In this document: positions 8,406 through 15,813 of the stretch, piece by piece | Numbering within the stretch: position 1 is the first letter of the stretch | Layout of the letters: the number at the start of each line of letters is the position of its first letter | DNA from: Streptomyces sp. R33 | GTDB taxonomy: Bacteria > Actinomycetota > Actinomycetes > Streptomycetales > Streptomycetaceae | DNA length: 64,000 bases | NCBI RefSeq assembly: GCF_041200175.1 | Contig: NZ_CP165727.1 | Location: forward strand, 7,930,001 to 7,994,000 | Direction: 5' to 3' | The notes under the pieces: model-generated | The model's database searches: none | The model's input: the letters and a program-made list of their open reading frames with translations, nothing else | Told to the model about the DNA's origin: nothing | Position numbers and translations under genes: made by a program

Positions 8406-8990
8406 TCAGCCGGCTGCCGGGGTCGGAGGGGCGTCGGCCGGTGCGTAGAGCAGGTGCATCACGCCGGTCGTGAAGGTCTCGGACTTGAGCAGCTTCAGCG
8501 GGTACGGCCCCTCGCCGTCCGCGAACAGCCGCAGGCCCTCGCCGAGGACGATCGGGTGCACCAGCAGCCGCAGCTCGTCGAGGAGGCCGGCGGCGAGGAG
8601 CCGGCGTACGAGGGAGACGGAGCCGGTGACGGCGATGGGCCTGTCACTGTCCTCGGCCTTCAGCGCCTTCACGCCGTCGAGGAAGTCGCCTTGGAGCTGC
8701 TCGGAGTTGCGCCACGTGAACTCGAGGTCGTGGCTGGAGACGACGACCTTGCGCGTGTCGCCGAAGTCCTTGGCCAGGCCGGCGTCGTCGCCGCCCGCGC
8801 GCTCGCGCTCGGGCCATGACTCGGCGAAGGCCTCGTACGTCGTGCGGCCGAACAGGAACGTGTCGCTGGCCTGGATGTCGCCCATGACGGCGGCGCCCAT
8901 CTCGTCGTTGTAGTAAGGGAAGTGCCAGTTCTGGGGCTCGGCGACGACGCCGTCGAGGGAGATGAAAAGGCCTGCGGTGATCTTGCGCAT
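8406..8990 (-). CDS. Dihydrofolate-reductase-fold protein (RibD C-terminal family)
   Basis: 194 residues, start MRKITAGLFISLDGVV. The pattern (LFISLDG, FLFGRTTYEAFAESWP, VVSSHDLEF, ITVTGSVSLVRRLL-like, DELRLLVHPIVLGEG) is that of YyaP/YwjB-type proteins with the RibD C-terminal/DHFR fold that bind NADPH. These are widespread single-domain proteins of unknown substrate and are not the folate-pathway DHFR. It is convergent with the carboxypeptidase gene and divergent from the membrane protein at 9119. Confidence 0.85.
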   Translation of the reverse strand: MRKITAGLFISLDGVVAEPQNWHFPYYNDEMGAAVMGDIQASDTFLFGRTTYEAFAESWPERERAGGDDAGLAKDFGDTRKVVVSSHDLEFTWRNSEQLQGDFLDGVKALKAEDSDRPIAVTGSVSLVRRLLAAGLLDELRLLVHPIVLGEGLRLFADGEGPYPLKLLKSETFTTGVMHLLYAPADAPPTPAAG

Positions 8991-9118
8991 CGGGGGCTCC
9001 CTGGGTTGCCGAGCGGGGGTTCGGTCCGCGTTCTCATGAGGTAGACGGACAGGAACCCCGAAAATCATCGGCGGCCCGTCATGGGATTTCGCTCTGGGCC
9101 CGGGCCGAGTCCACCCGA

Positions 9119-9952
9119 ATGGCCCGATCGGCCGCCCACGCGCACCCTGGAGAGGTGAAGACCGAGACGCCCGCCACGGCCCGCGGTGCTGTCGCCGGAT
9201 TCCTCGAGAATCCCGTCATCGGCATGGCGCCGTGGATCATCTTCTCCCTCCTGGTCGGTCCCGGCAGGTTCGAGATCGCCGTCGTGCTCGCCCTGGCGGC
9301 GACGGTCGTGCTCGTGGCGGCCGGGCGGATCGTCAACAGGGGCAGCACCTGGAAACTGCTGGAGATCGCGGACCTGGTCTTCTTCACCGTCATGGCCGTC
9401 ATCGGCGCCTTCGCGAGCGACGGCACCCGCCGCTGGCTGGAGACGTACGCCGGGGAGGTCTCCAACATCGCCCTCTTCCTGATCGCGTTCGGGTCCATGG
9501 CGGTGCGCGTGCCCTTCACCCTGCAGTACGCGCGGGAACAGGTCGATCCGGCGTACTGGCACACCCCCACGTTCCTGCGGACCAACTACCTCATCACCGG
9601 GGTGTGGGGGCTGGCGTTCCTGGTCGCCGCCGTGGCGGGGGCGTACGGGGACCTCGTGCTGCACAATCCGAACAACATCTGGACCGGATGGATCATCCAG
9701 ATCCTGGCCATCGTGGCGGCGCTGCGCTTCACCGCCTGGTACCCGGACGTGGCCCGCGCCCGGGCCCTCCGCGCGGCGGGCCGGCCCGGGCCGGAGCCGC
9801 CGCACCTGGCCGGGATGTTCCTGCCACTGGCCGGACTGCTGGTCCCCATCGGGATCGCCGTCCTGATCTTCGACGACAACGTGTGGTGGCTGGGCGTGGT
9901 CCTGATCGTGGGCGGCGGCATGCTCACGAGGGCCCTGACGGCCCGCAACTGA
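9119..9952 (+). CDS. Integral membrane protein of unknown function
   Basis: 277 residues with about eight hydrophobic segments (for example APWIIFSLLVGP, VVLALAATVVLVAAG, ADLVFFTVMAVIGAF, LAGLLVPIGIAVLIF) and no motif that I recognise. The start is uncertain: ATG 9119 has no clear ribosome site, and GTG 9155 has GGAG only two bases away. It lies alone between the DHFR-like gene and the MBL gene. Confidence 0.65.
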   Translation: MARSAAHAHPGEVKTETPATARGAVAGFLENPVIGMAPWIIFSLLVGPGRFEIAVVLALAATVVLVAAGRIVNRGSTWKLLEIADLVFFTVMAVIGAFASDGTRRWLETYAGEVSNIALFLIAFGSMAVRVPFTLQYAREQVDPAYWHTPTFLRTNYLITGVWGLAFLVAAVAGAYGDLVLHNPNNIWTGWIIQILAIVAALRFTAWYPDVARARALRAAGRPGPEPPHLAGMFLPLAGLLVPIGIAVLIFDDNVWWLGVVLIVGGGMLTRALTARN

Positions 9953-10051
9953 CGCTGCCCCGCGGACGGGGTCATGCGGCGTGCTCGGCGCACAGGCATC
10001 CGACGCCGCGCTCGATCCACTCCCGTCCGGCCCACTCCGGATGCCGCTCGA

Positions 10052-10867
10052 TCAGAGCGCCCGGACCTCGGCGACGATCTCGGCCTCGCCCATCGCGGAG
10101 TCACGCCGCAGCCAGGTCTCGTCGCGCAGCTCGCGCAGGTAGTCGCGGACGCCGGTGAGCACCTGCGTGCCGCCGAGTTCGCCGTGACCGGGAACCACCA
10201 CCCGCGGTGCGGTTGCGGCAAGGCGGTCCATCACCCCGAGCCAGCGCACGCCGGAGACGTCCGTGTCGTACGGCGGGAACCACGGGAAGATGGCGAACTG
10301 CCCGGTCTCGGCGAGGTCCCCAGTGAACAGCACACCGGCGTCCGGCACCTCGACCACCTGGTCGCCCCTCGTGTGGCCCCTCCCCGTGGGCCGCAGCCGT
10401 ACGGTCCGGCCGCCGCCGAGGTCGAGTTCGTGGCCGTCGTCGTAGAGCAGGTCAGGGGTGGGCACCCGGATGCCCTCCAGTCGGCGGGCGACCGGCCCGC
10501 CGAAGCCCCGGAACATCTCGAGGTACCCCGGCCCCTTCGCCTTCAGGTCGTCCGCCTGGGCCCGGTTGACGAGGTACGTGGCCCGGTCGGTGAACACCTG
10601 GGCGCCGAATGCGTGCTCGGGGTGGAAGTGCGTCGTGGTCAGGTACAGGCGCCGCCCCCCGGCCACCTCGGACGCGAGGGCCAGCACCTGCTCGGCGTTG
10701 GCGGTGCCGATGCCCGTCTCGACGACCAGCACGGCCTGCGTGCCGCCGATGATGCCGATGTTGGGTACCAGCCCGACCCCGTGGTTCGGGATCACGAGCA
10801 GGTCGTGGGCGATCTCCTGGGCGCCGGCAACCTGCACCGCGGGGTCGGGCATCAGTTCGTCCGTCAT
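10052..10867 (-). CDS. Metallo-beta-lactamase-fold hydrolase
   Basis: 271 residues. The zinc motif is HFHPEH (HxHxEH, with Glu in place of the usual Asp), followed by GRGHTRGD, GDLAE and VVPGHGE, which supply the remaining ligands. The start MTDELMPD is chosen over an upstream in-frame Met because the extra 32 residues look non-coding. The LysR gene at 10950 is divergent 82 bp away and may control it. The substrate is unknown. The fold covers lactonases, glyoxalase II and other hydrolases. Confidence 0.85.
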   Translation of the reverse strand: MTDELMPDPAVQVAGAQEIAHDLLVIPNHGVGLVPNIGIIGGTQAVLVVETGIGTANAEQVLALASEVAGGRRLYLTTTHFHPEHAFGAQVFTDRATYLVNRAQADDLKAKGPGYLEMFRGFGGPVARRLEGIRVPTPDLLYDDGHELDLGGGRTVRLRPTGRGHTRGDQVVEVPDAGVLFTGDLAETGQFAIFPWFPPYDTDVSGVRWLGVMDRLAATAPRVVVPGHGELGGTQVLTGVRDYLRELRDETWLRRDSAMGEAEIVAEVRAL

Positions 10868-10949
10868 GCTCAGATTCCACAGCCGCGGCCCGACCGCCGT
10901 CCAAGACCTGCTGTGCCGCGCCGATACCGTGCGGGTATCGTCCCCGGTC

Positions 10950-11801
10950 ATGGAGCTACGCACGCTGCGCTACTTCGTGGCCGTCGCCGAGGAACTCCAC
11001 TTCGGCCGGGCCGCTGCGCGGCTGCACATGAGCCAGCCACCGCTGAGCCGGGCGATCAAGCAGCTGGAGGCCGACCTCGGCGCCGCCCTGTTGCACCGCT
11101 CCGCCGCAGGAGTCACGCTCACCCCGGCCGGGACGGCGCTCCTCGACGAGGCCCGCACCCTGCTCCAGCAGGCCGACCAGGCCCGCGTACGCGTCGCCGC
11201 GGCGGCCGGCGCCGCGACCATCACCGTCGGTCTCCTGGGCGATGGCACCGACCGGGGCGCCACGCGGCTGGCCGCCGCGTACCGCCGGCAGCACCCCGGC
11301 GTCGAAGTCCGCATCCGCGAGACCGACCTGACCGATCCGACCTGCGGGCTGCGGGCGGGACTGGTCGACATCGCCCTGACCCGAGCACCGTTCGACGAGA
11401 CCGGCCTGACGGTGCACGAGCTGCGCGCCGATCCGGTGGGCGCGGTGCTGCGCGCCGACGACCGGCTGGCCCGCCGCGACCGGCTGACGCTGGCCGACCT
11501 GGCCGGCCGGCGCTGGTTCCGGTTCCCGGACGGTACCGACCCGATCTGGCAGTCGTACTGGAACGGCGGCGAGCCCCGCGAAGGTCCGGTGGTGCGGGCC
11601 GTCCAGGAATGCCTCCAGGCCGTGCTCTGGAACGGCACGGTCGGGATGACCCCGCTCGGGCACCACCCGCCCGGCGAGCTGGCCGTCGTACCGCTGACCG
11701 ACATGGCGCCGAGCCGCGTCGTGGTGGCGTGGCGCGAGGGCGGCACGAACCCGTTGATCCGGTCGTTCGTCCGGATCGCGACGGCCGCGTACCGCGACTG
11801 A
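10950..11801 (+). CDS. LysR-family transcriptional regulator
   Basis: 283 residues. N-terminal winged HTH (MELRTLRYFVAVAEELHFGR...MSQPPLSRAIKQLEADLGA, residues 1-60), then a periplasmic-binding-like effector domain (residues ~90-280). It is transcribed divergently from the MBL hydrolase gene with an 82 bp intergenic region, the standard LysR arrangement, so the hydrolase gene is the likely target. Effector unknown. Confidence 0.9.
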   Translation: MELRTLRYFVAVAEELHFGRAAARLHMSQPPLSRAIKQLEADLGAALLHRSAAGVTLTPAGTALLDEARTLLQQADQARVRVAAAAGAATITVGLLGDGTDRGATRLAAAYRRQHPGVEVRIRETDLTDPTCGLRAGLVDIALTRAPFDETGLTVHELRADPVGAVLRADDRLARRDRLTLADLAGRRWFRFPDGTDPIWQSYWNGGEPREGPVVRAVQECLQAVLWNGTVGMTPLGHHPPGELAVVPLTDMAPSRVVVAWREGGTNPLIRSFVRIATAAYRD

Positions 11802-11874
11802 GTGCCGCTCCGTGAACCGACCGGTGCCGTGCCGTGCCGCGTCGCGGCGACGCCGGAGCCGGGCGTGGGGCCCC

Positions 11875-12777
11875 CTAGCAGGTCGGGCTGGGTTCCGGCG
11901 CTGCCTGAGCGGGCAGCTTGCGTACGGACGGCTCCCCTACGGACAGCTCGCGTTCGGCGACTGCGCGGAAGCCGTGGGGCGGGCGGCCGGTGAGGCGTTG
12001 GACGGTGTCGGTGGTGCGGTCCTCGGCTCCCTCGGCGATGGCCCGGTCCATCCCGGCCAGCATCGCGGCGAACTCCGCCGGAATGACCGCGGCCAGCCGG
12101 TCACGCATGGCGTCGTAGGTCAGCCGGCGATGGACCACCGGGCGGCCGGTGACGTCCGTGAGGAGCGCTGCGATGTCGTCGTGGCTGAGTGCCTCCGGTC
12201 CGGTGAGGACCAGGTCGGCATTGGGCGCGCGGTCGTCGGTGAGGGCCCGTACGGCGACGGCGGCGATGTCGTCGGCGTCGACGAAGCCGACCCGGCCCGT
12301 CCCGGCCGCGGTCCGGATCTCGCCGTCGTTGCGGATGCTGTCGGCGTGGGCGTGAGTGCCGGTGAAGTTCTGCATGAACCAGGAGGGCCGCAGGACCGCC
12401 CATTCGCCGAACAGGCCGGGCAGGGCCCGGTGTACCTGTCCCACCGCCGGGCCGCCCTCGGCGATGGCCGAGGAGCTGAGGAGTACGGCGCGGCGCACGC
12501 CGCAGGCGCGGGCCTGCTCGAGGAAGGGCAGCATGACCGCGGCAGGGTCCGGGTCCCCGACGGGCGGGACGAGGTAGACGCGGTCGGCATCACGGAGGGC
12601 ATCGCCGAAGCCGGCGGGGTCGTACCAGTCGAAGCGCACGGGCTCGGCGCCCGGGATCGGGGTGGCGCGACGGCTCGCGGCCTTGACGCGCCGACCGGCG
12701 GCGATCAGCTGCGCGGCGGTGCGGCTGCCGGTGGTGCCGGTGGCGCCGATGACCAGGGTGGCGCGGGCGGTGGTCAT
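11875..12777 (-). CDS. NmrA-like NAD(P)-binding protein
   Basis: 300 residues. Rossmann start LVIGATGTTGSRTAAQLIAAG (GxxGxxG), YLVPPVGDPD, LLSSSAIAEGG, and PSWFMQNF, typical of the atypical-SDR NmrA/quinone-oxidoreductase-2 group. Its ATG overlaps the stop of the preceding SnoaL-like gene by 4 bp (ATGA), so the two are translationally coupled and form one operon facing a TetR gene. Likely an NADPH-dependent reductase or sensor; substrate unknown. Confidence 0.87.
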   Translation of the reverse strand: MTTARATLVIGATGTTGSRTAAQLIAAGRRVKAASRRATPIPGAEPVRFDWYDPAGFGDALRDADRVYLVPPVGDPDPAAVMLPFLEQARACGVRRAVLLSSSAIAEGGPAVGQVHRALPGLFGEWAVLRPSWFMQNFTGTHAHADSIRNDGEIRTAAGTGRVGFVDADDIAAVAVRALTDDRAPNADLVLTGPEALSHDDIAALLTDVTGRPVVHRRLTYDAMRDRLAAVIPAEFAAMLAGMDRAIAEGAEDRTTDTVQRLTGRPPHGFRAVAERELSVGEPSVRKLPAQAAPEPSPTC

Positions 12778-13205
12778 CGAACACCGCCCGCGGCGAAGCC
12801 GATGCCGGGTTCCTGGACGGCGAGCGGGTTCCAGTAGTCGCGGTAGGAGGTGAACCGCCCGTCCTGCACGGTCACGACGGCGATGTAGGTCATGTCGAAG
12901 GGGCTTCCGGTCGCGACCACCCGGCCCACGCCGCGCATCTCGACCACGATGGTCCCCGGGTCGGTGGTCTCGTGGATCCGCAGATCGGGGAAGTCGTGCA
13001 GGTCGATGTGGTCGGGGTAGTCGCGCATGTAGGCGGCGATGGCCTCCCGCCCCTCCAGCCGCCCGGGCCAGCCCGGGGGAGCGAAGGGGAACTCCATGAA
13101 GCCGTCCTCGGCCCACAGGCCGACCCAGGAGGCGATGTCCTTGTCCAGGAGCAGGCGCAGGCTGCGACGGTACAGATCCGCTGCGGGTGAGGTGATTGCG
13201 GGCAT
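12774..13205 (-). CDS. SnoaL-like (NTF2-fold) protein
   Basis: 143 residues, start MPAITSPAADLYRRSLRLL. The motif order (WVGLWAEDGFMEFPFAP, REAIAAYMRDYP, TYIAVVTVQDGRFTSYRDYWNP) is that of SnoaL-like cone-barrel proteins, which include ketosteroid isomerases, polyketide cyclases and many small hydrolases. First gene of a two-gene operon with the NmrA-like gene. Its promoter region contains two TetR-type palindromes. Confidence 0.85.
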   Translation of the reverse strand: MPAITSPAADLYRRSLRLLLDKDIASWVGLWAEDGFMEFPFAPPGWPGRLEGREAIAAYMRDYPDHIDLHDFPDLRIHETTDPGTIVVEMRGVGRVVATGSPFDMTYIAVVTVQDGRFTSYRDYWNPLAVQEPGIGFAAGGVR

Positions 13206-13226
13206 GAGGGTTCTCCGTCCCGTACG

Positions 13227-13281
13227 ATACGGACCAGCGGTCCGCTTCTCCCTGCGAAAGATACGGACCGCCGGTCCGTAT
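13227..13281. promoter_or_regulatory. Double TetR operator
   Basis: Two palindromic sites centred 34 bp apart: 13261-13281 with perfect arms ATACGGACC and GGTCCGTAT around GCC, and 13227-13247 with the same left arm and a degenerate right arm (GGTCCGCTT). They sit between the SnoaL-like/NmrA operon and the divergent TetR gene. One overlaps each expected promoter, so mutual repression is likely. Confidence 0.82.
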
Positions 13282-13303
13282 TGCAACCGGAGGGCGGAAC
13301 CCC

Positions 13304-13885
13304 ATGACCGAACGCAAGCCGCGCAAGGATGCGGTCCGTAACCGGGCGGCCGTCTTCGCTGCCGCCGACGCCCTGTTCGCCCATTGTGGGAGTCCCGAAG
13401 AAGTGACCATGGCCGACATCGCGACAGCGGCCGGCGTCGGCAAGGCAACGCTCTTCCGCGCCTTCGGTGATCGCACCGGGCTGATCCACGCGCTGTACGA
13501 GGCGCGGCTCGAGCCGGTGTGGAGCGCCGTGGAGCAGGGCCCGCCGCCACTGGGGCCCGCGACCCCGCCGCTGGAGCGCGTACCGGCCCTGCTCGACGCA
13601 GTCCTGTGCTTCAAGCTCGACAACCGCCATCTGGCGCTGGCCCTGGAGGGGGCCGGTACGGGCAGCCCGTACGGGACGGAGCACTACGAGCACTGGCACG
13701 CCTTGCTCCGCGACCTGCTGCAGCGCATCCCGGGCTTGGCGGACGGCGACTTCACCGCCCATGCGCTGCTCGCCGCGACCCGGGCCGACCTGGTCGCGTA
13801 CCTGGCGGGCGAGAAGGGCGCGCCCCGTGAGGAGATGCGGGATCAGCTGGCGAGGTTCGCCACCGCCGTCCTCGGGGCCCGCTAG
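13304..13885 (+). CDS. TetR-family repressor of the SnoaL/NmrA operon
   Basis: 193 residues. HTH in residues ~12-60 (RAAVFAAADALFAHCG, MADIATAAGVGKATLFRAFGD), helical C-terminal domain with a SBP-like TetR_C pattern (HLALALEGAG, HWHALLRDLL). It begins 22 bp after the perfect palindrome at 13261-13281 and is divergent from the reductase operon, so it very probably binds there. Ligand unknown. Confidence 0.9.
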   Translation: MTERKPRKDAVRNRAAVFAAADALFAHCGSPEEVTMADIATAAGVGKATLFRAFGDRTGLIHALYEARLEPVWSAVEQGPPPLGPATPPLERVPALLDAVLCFKLDNRHLALALEGAGTGSPYGTEHYEHWHALLRDLLQRIPGLADGDFTAHALLAATRADLVAYLAGEKGAPREEMRDQLARFATAVLGAR

Positions 13886-13990
13886 GGGTCTTTGATGGTG
13901 CGGGTTGCGCCGGGCCGTGACGGCCTGTGGGGCTCCGCCTCCGCCCACTCGGGCTTGAATGTGTTCAGTCAAAGGCCGAACGGAGCGGAC

Positions 13991-14545
13991 ATGGCGGTCG
14001 ACATCGTCTACGAGACCCATTCGCTGACCGAGGACAACGAGAAGGGCGTCGCGACCGGCTGGCTGCCGGGCAGGCTCTCCGAGCAGGGACGACGGTTCGC
14101 CGCCGAGCTCGGCGTCCGCCGTCGGAACGCCGCGCTCGCAGCCGTATTCGTTTCCGATCTGCACCGGGCCGTCGAGACCGCACGGATCGCCTTCACCGGC
14201 ACAGCGGTCCCGATCCATCAGGACCTGCGACTGCGCGAGTGCAACTACGGCGAGCTCAATGGCTGCCCCGTCACCGCCCTGGCGGATCGGCGTGTGCGGC
14301 ACATCGACGATCCCTTCCCCGGCGGCCAGAGCTACCGACAGGTCATCGACGCCACCAGTGACTTCCTGCACGACCTGGCCACCGGCTGGGACGGCCGGCG
14401 CGTCCTCGTGATCGCCCACTCGGCCAACAAATGGGCACTCGACTGCCTGCTGACCGGAAAATCGATCGAAGACCTGGTCGACGCCCCCTTCGGGTGGCGA
14501 GAGGGCTGGCACTACACCCTCCCCACCGGCTGGCGCCAGGGATAG
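13991..14545 (+). CDS. Histidine-phosphatase-superfamily protein
   Basis: 184 residues; start ATG 13991 with GGAG upstream. The family pattern is present: N-terminal VYETHSLTEDN in place of the usual RHG triad, GRLSEQGRRFAAELG, FVSDLHRAVETARIAF, LRECNYGELNG (catalytic Glu region) and VLVIAHSANKWALDCLL (second His). The Arg before the phospho-acceptor His is Thr here (THS instead of RHG), as in a subgroup of actinobacterial members, so the activity may be altered. Confidence 0.82.
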   Translation: MAVDIVYETHSLTEDNEKGVATGWLPGRLSEQGRRFAAELGVRRRNAALAAVFVSDLHRAVETARIAFTGTAVPIHQDLRLRECNYGELNGCPVTALADRRVRHIDDPFPGGQSYRQVIDATSDFLHDLATGWDGRRVLVIAHSANKWALDCLLTGKSIEDLVDAPFGWREGWHYTLPTGWRQG

Positions 14546-14553
14546 CGGGTCAT

Positions 14554-14592
14554 GCGGAAGCCGGAGAGGCTGTGGGCCTCTCCGGCTTCCGC
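14554..14592. terminator. Bidirectional terminator hairpin
   Basis: Perfect 16 bp stem (arms GCGGAAGCCGGAGAGG and CCTCTCCGGCTTCCGC) with a 7-base loop, exactly between the convergent ends of the phosphatase-like gene (14545) and Gly/Asn-rich gene copy B (14616). Confidence 0.85.
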
Positions 14593-14615
14593 GGTGTGGG
14601 GGCGATCGTCCCCCC

Positions 14616-15041
14616 TCACTTGCCGAGCTTCTGCTTCAGGTTCTCCTTGACCTGCAGCTTGATGTCCTGCTTGTTCACCTGGCCGCCCGTGCCGGTGCCG
14701 TCGCCGCCTACGGCGGTGGCGTCGCCGGTGTTGATGGCGTCGGCGCTGGCGTTGCCACCGGTGGCGTTGCCGGTCTTGATCTCGCACTTGCCCTTGCAGT
14801 TGCCGACGCCGGTGCTCGCGTTACCGCCCGTGGCCTCGCCGCCGACGGTGGTGTTCTCGGCGTTGGCGTCGCCGCCGGTGCCGATTCCGTCGGCGCTGTC
14901 CTGGGGGAGGAGGCTGACGGCCTGCTGCGGGGCGGCGGTGGGCGCGGCCATGGCGGTCGCGGGGAGGGCGATGCCACCACCGACCAGCGCCAGGGAAGCT
15001 CCGGCCAGAACGATGCGACGGGTCGTGAAGAGCTCGAACAT
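14616..15041 (-). CDS. Small secreted Gly/Asn-rich protein, copy B (diverged paralogue)
   Basis: 141 residues, start MFELFTTRRIVLAG with GGAG upstream. Same layout as copies A and C: signal peptide, Pro/Gln/Asp-containing spacer (SLLPQDSADG), Gly/Asn blocks (GGDANAENTTVGG, GGNASADAINTGD), Cys loop CKGKC, Lys-rich tail (KENLKQKLGK). Differences from A/C are mainly in the region after the signal peptide and in charge (CEIKTG versus CIINTG). The promoter, palindrome and leader hairpin are conserved, so A, B and C are probably co-regulated. Function unknown. Confidence 0.84.
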   Translation of the reverse strand: MFELFTTRRIVLAGASLALVGGGIALPATAMAAPTAAPQQAVSLLPQDSADGIGTGGDANAENTTVGGEATGGNASTGVGNCKGKCEIKTGNATGGNASADAINTGDATAVGGDGTGTGGQVNKQDIKLQVKENLKQKLGK

Positions 15042-15122
15042 GGTAATTCTCCATTCGGTGTAAAAAGGGTTTTGTATTCCGCCCCGCAGCAAGACCGGGG
15101 ATGTATTCCGGCCCTTTGTCCT

Positions 15123-15138
15123 CCGGGGTTTTCCCCGG
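15123..15138 (-). promoter_or_regulatory. Conserved 5'-leader hairpin (copy B)
   Basis: CCGGGG / CCCCGG stem with a 4-base loop at the same place as in copies A and C. The flanking TTTATT and GAAGTACGCCC are also kept. Confidence 0.55.
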
Positions 15139-15152
15139 TGAGGGCGTACTTC

Positions 15153-15206
15153 AAATAAACCCGACGGGAGAACGTGCGTCACGCCACTCGAATACGTGGC
15201 TTGACG
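15153..15206 (-). promoter_or_regulatory. Promoter with 30 bp palindromic operator, copy B
   Basis: Palindrome 15177-15206 with the same arms (CGTCAAGCCAC and GTGGCGTGACG, minus strand) and 8 bp spacer as copy A. GTGACG is followed after 17 bp by TTTATT. Because the spacer between the boxes has diverged from copy A while boxes and distance are kept, this supports a real promoter. Confidence 0.66.
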
Positions 15207-15288
15207 CCGAGAATCGATCTTGGTAAAAGCCTGGCGGCGCGGGTCCGGCACCCTGCGAACGTGCCGGAGCGCGTGCTAGCTTCCGATC

Positions 15289-15723
15289 ATGGAACAACGC
15301 GTCAGTCTGATCACCCTGGGTGTTGCCGACCTCGGGCGCTCCCGGGCCTTCTACGAGAGCCTGGGCTGGCGGGGGCAAGAGGCCGAAGAGACCGTCTTCT
15401 TCCAGGCGGGCGGCCTCGGGCTCGTCCTGTGGGGCCGCGAAAAGCTCGCACTGGACTCCGGCCTCGACAGTGCTCGCGGAACGGGCTTCGGCGGCATCGT
15501 CCTGGCCCACAACCTGCGCTCCCCGAAGGACGTGGACGCGCTCCTCACGGCTGCACAGCAGGCCGGAGCCACCGTGACCAAGCCCGCCGGGGCAACGGCC
15601 TACGGCGGCTACGCGGGGTGCTTCGCCGACCCCGACGGACATCTGTGGGAGATCGCCCACAACCCGGGCTTCCCCCTGGCCGAGGACGGGTCGCTGACCA
15701 TCCCGGACTTCGGCTCCGCGTAG
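15289..15723 (+). CDS. Glyoxalase/VOC-superfamily protein
   Basis: 144 residues built of two beta-alpha-beta-beta-beta modules: LITLGVADLGRSRAFYESLGW at the N-terminus and GYAGCFADPDGHLWEIAHNP at the C-terminus. These are hallmarks of vicinal-oxygen-chelate proteins (glyoxalase, bleomycin-resistance and dioxygenase fold). A metal-site Glu is present in LWEIAHN. Monocistronic; substrate unknown. Confidence 0.87.
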   Translation: MEQRVSLITLGVADLGRSRAFYESLGWRGQEAEETVFFQAGGLGLVLWGREKLALDSGLDSARGTGFGGIVLAHNLRSPKDVDALLTAAQQAGATVTKPAGATAYGGYAGCFADPDGHLWEIAHNPGFPLAEDGSLTIPDFGSA

Positions 15724-15813
15724 CGACCCTCCGCTGCCGCGACGCCTGCCCCGCCCCAGCCGGGCGGCCCGGCCCGCGACCTCGCCACACAGGCCGCTGC
15801 CCCGGATTCGCTA

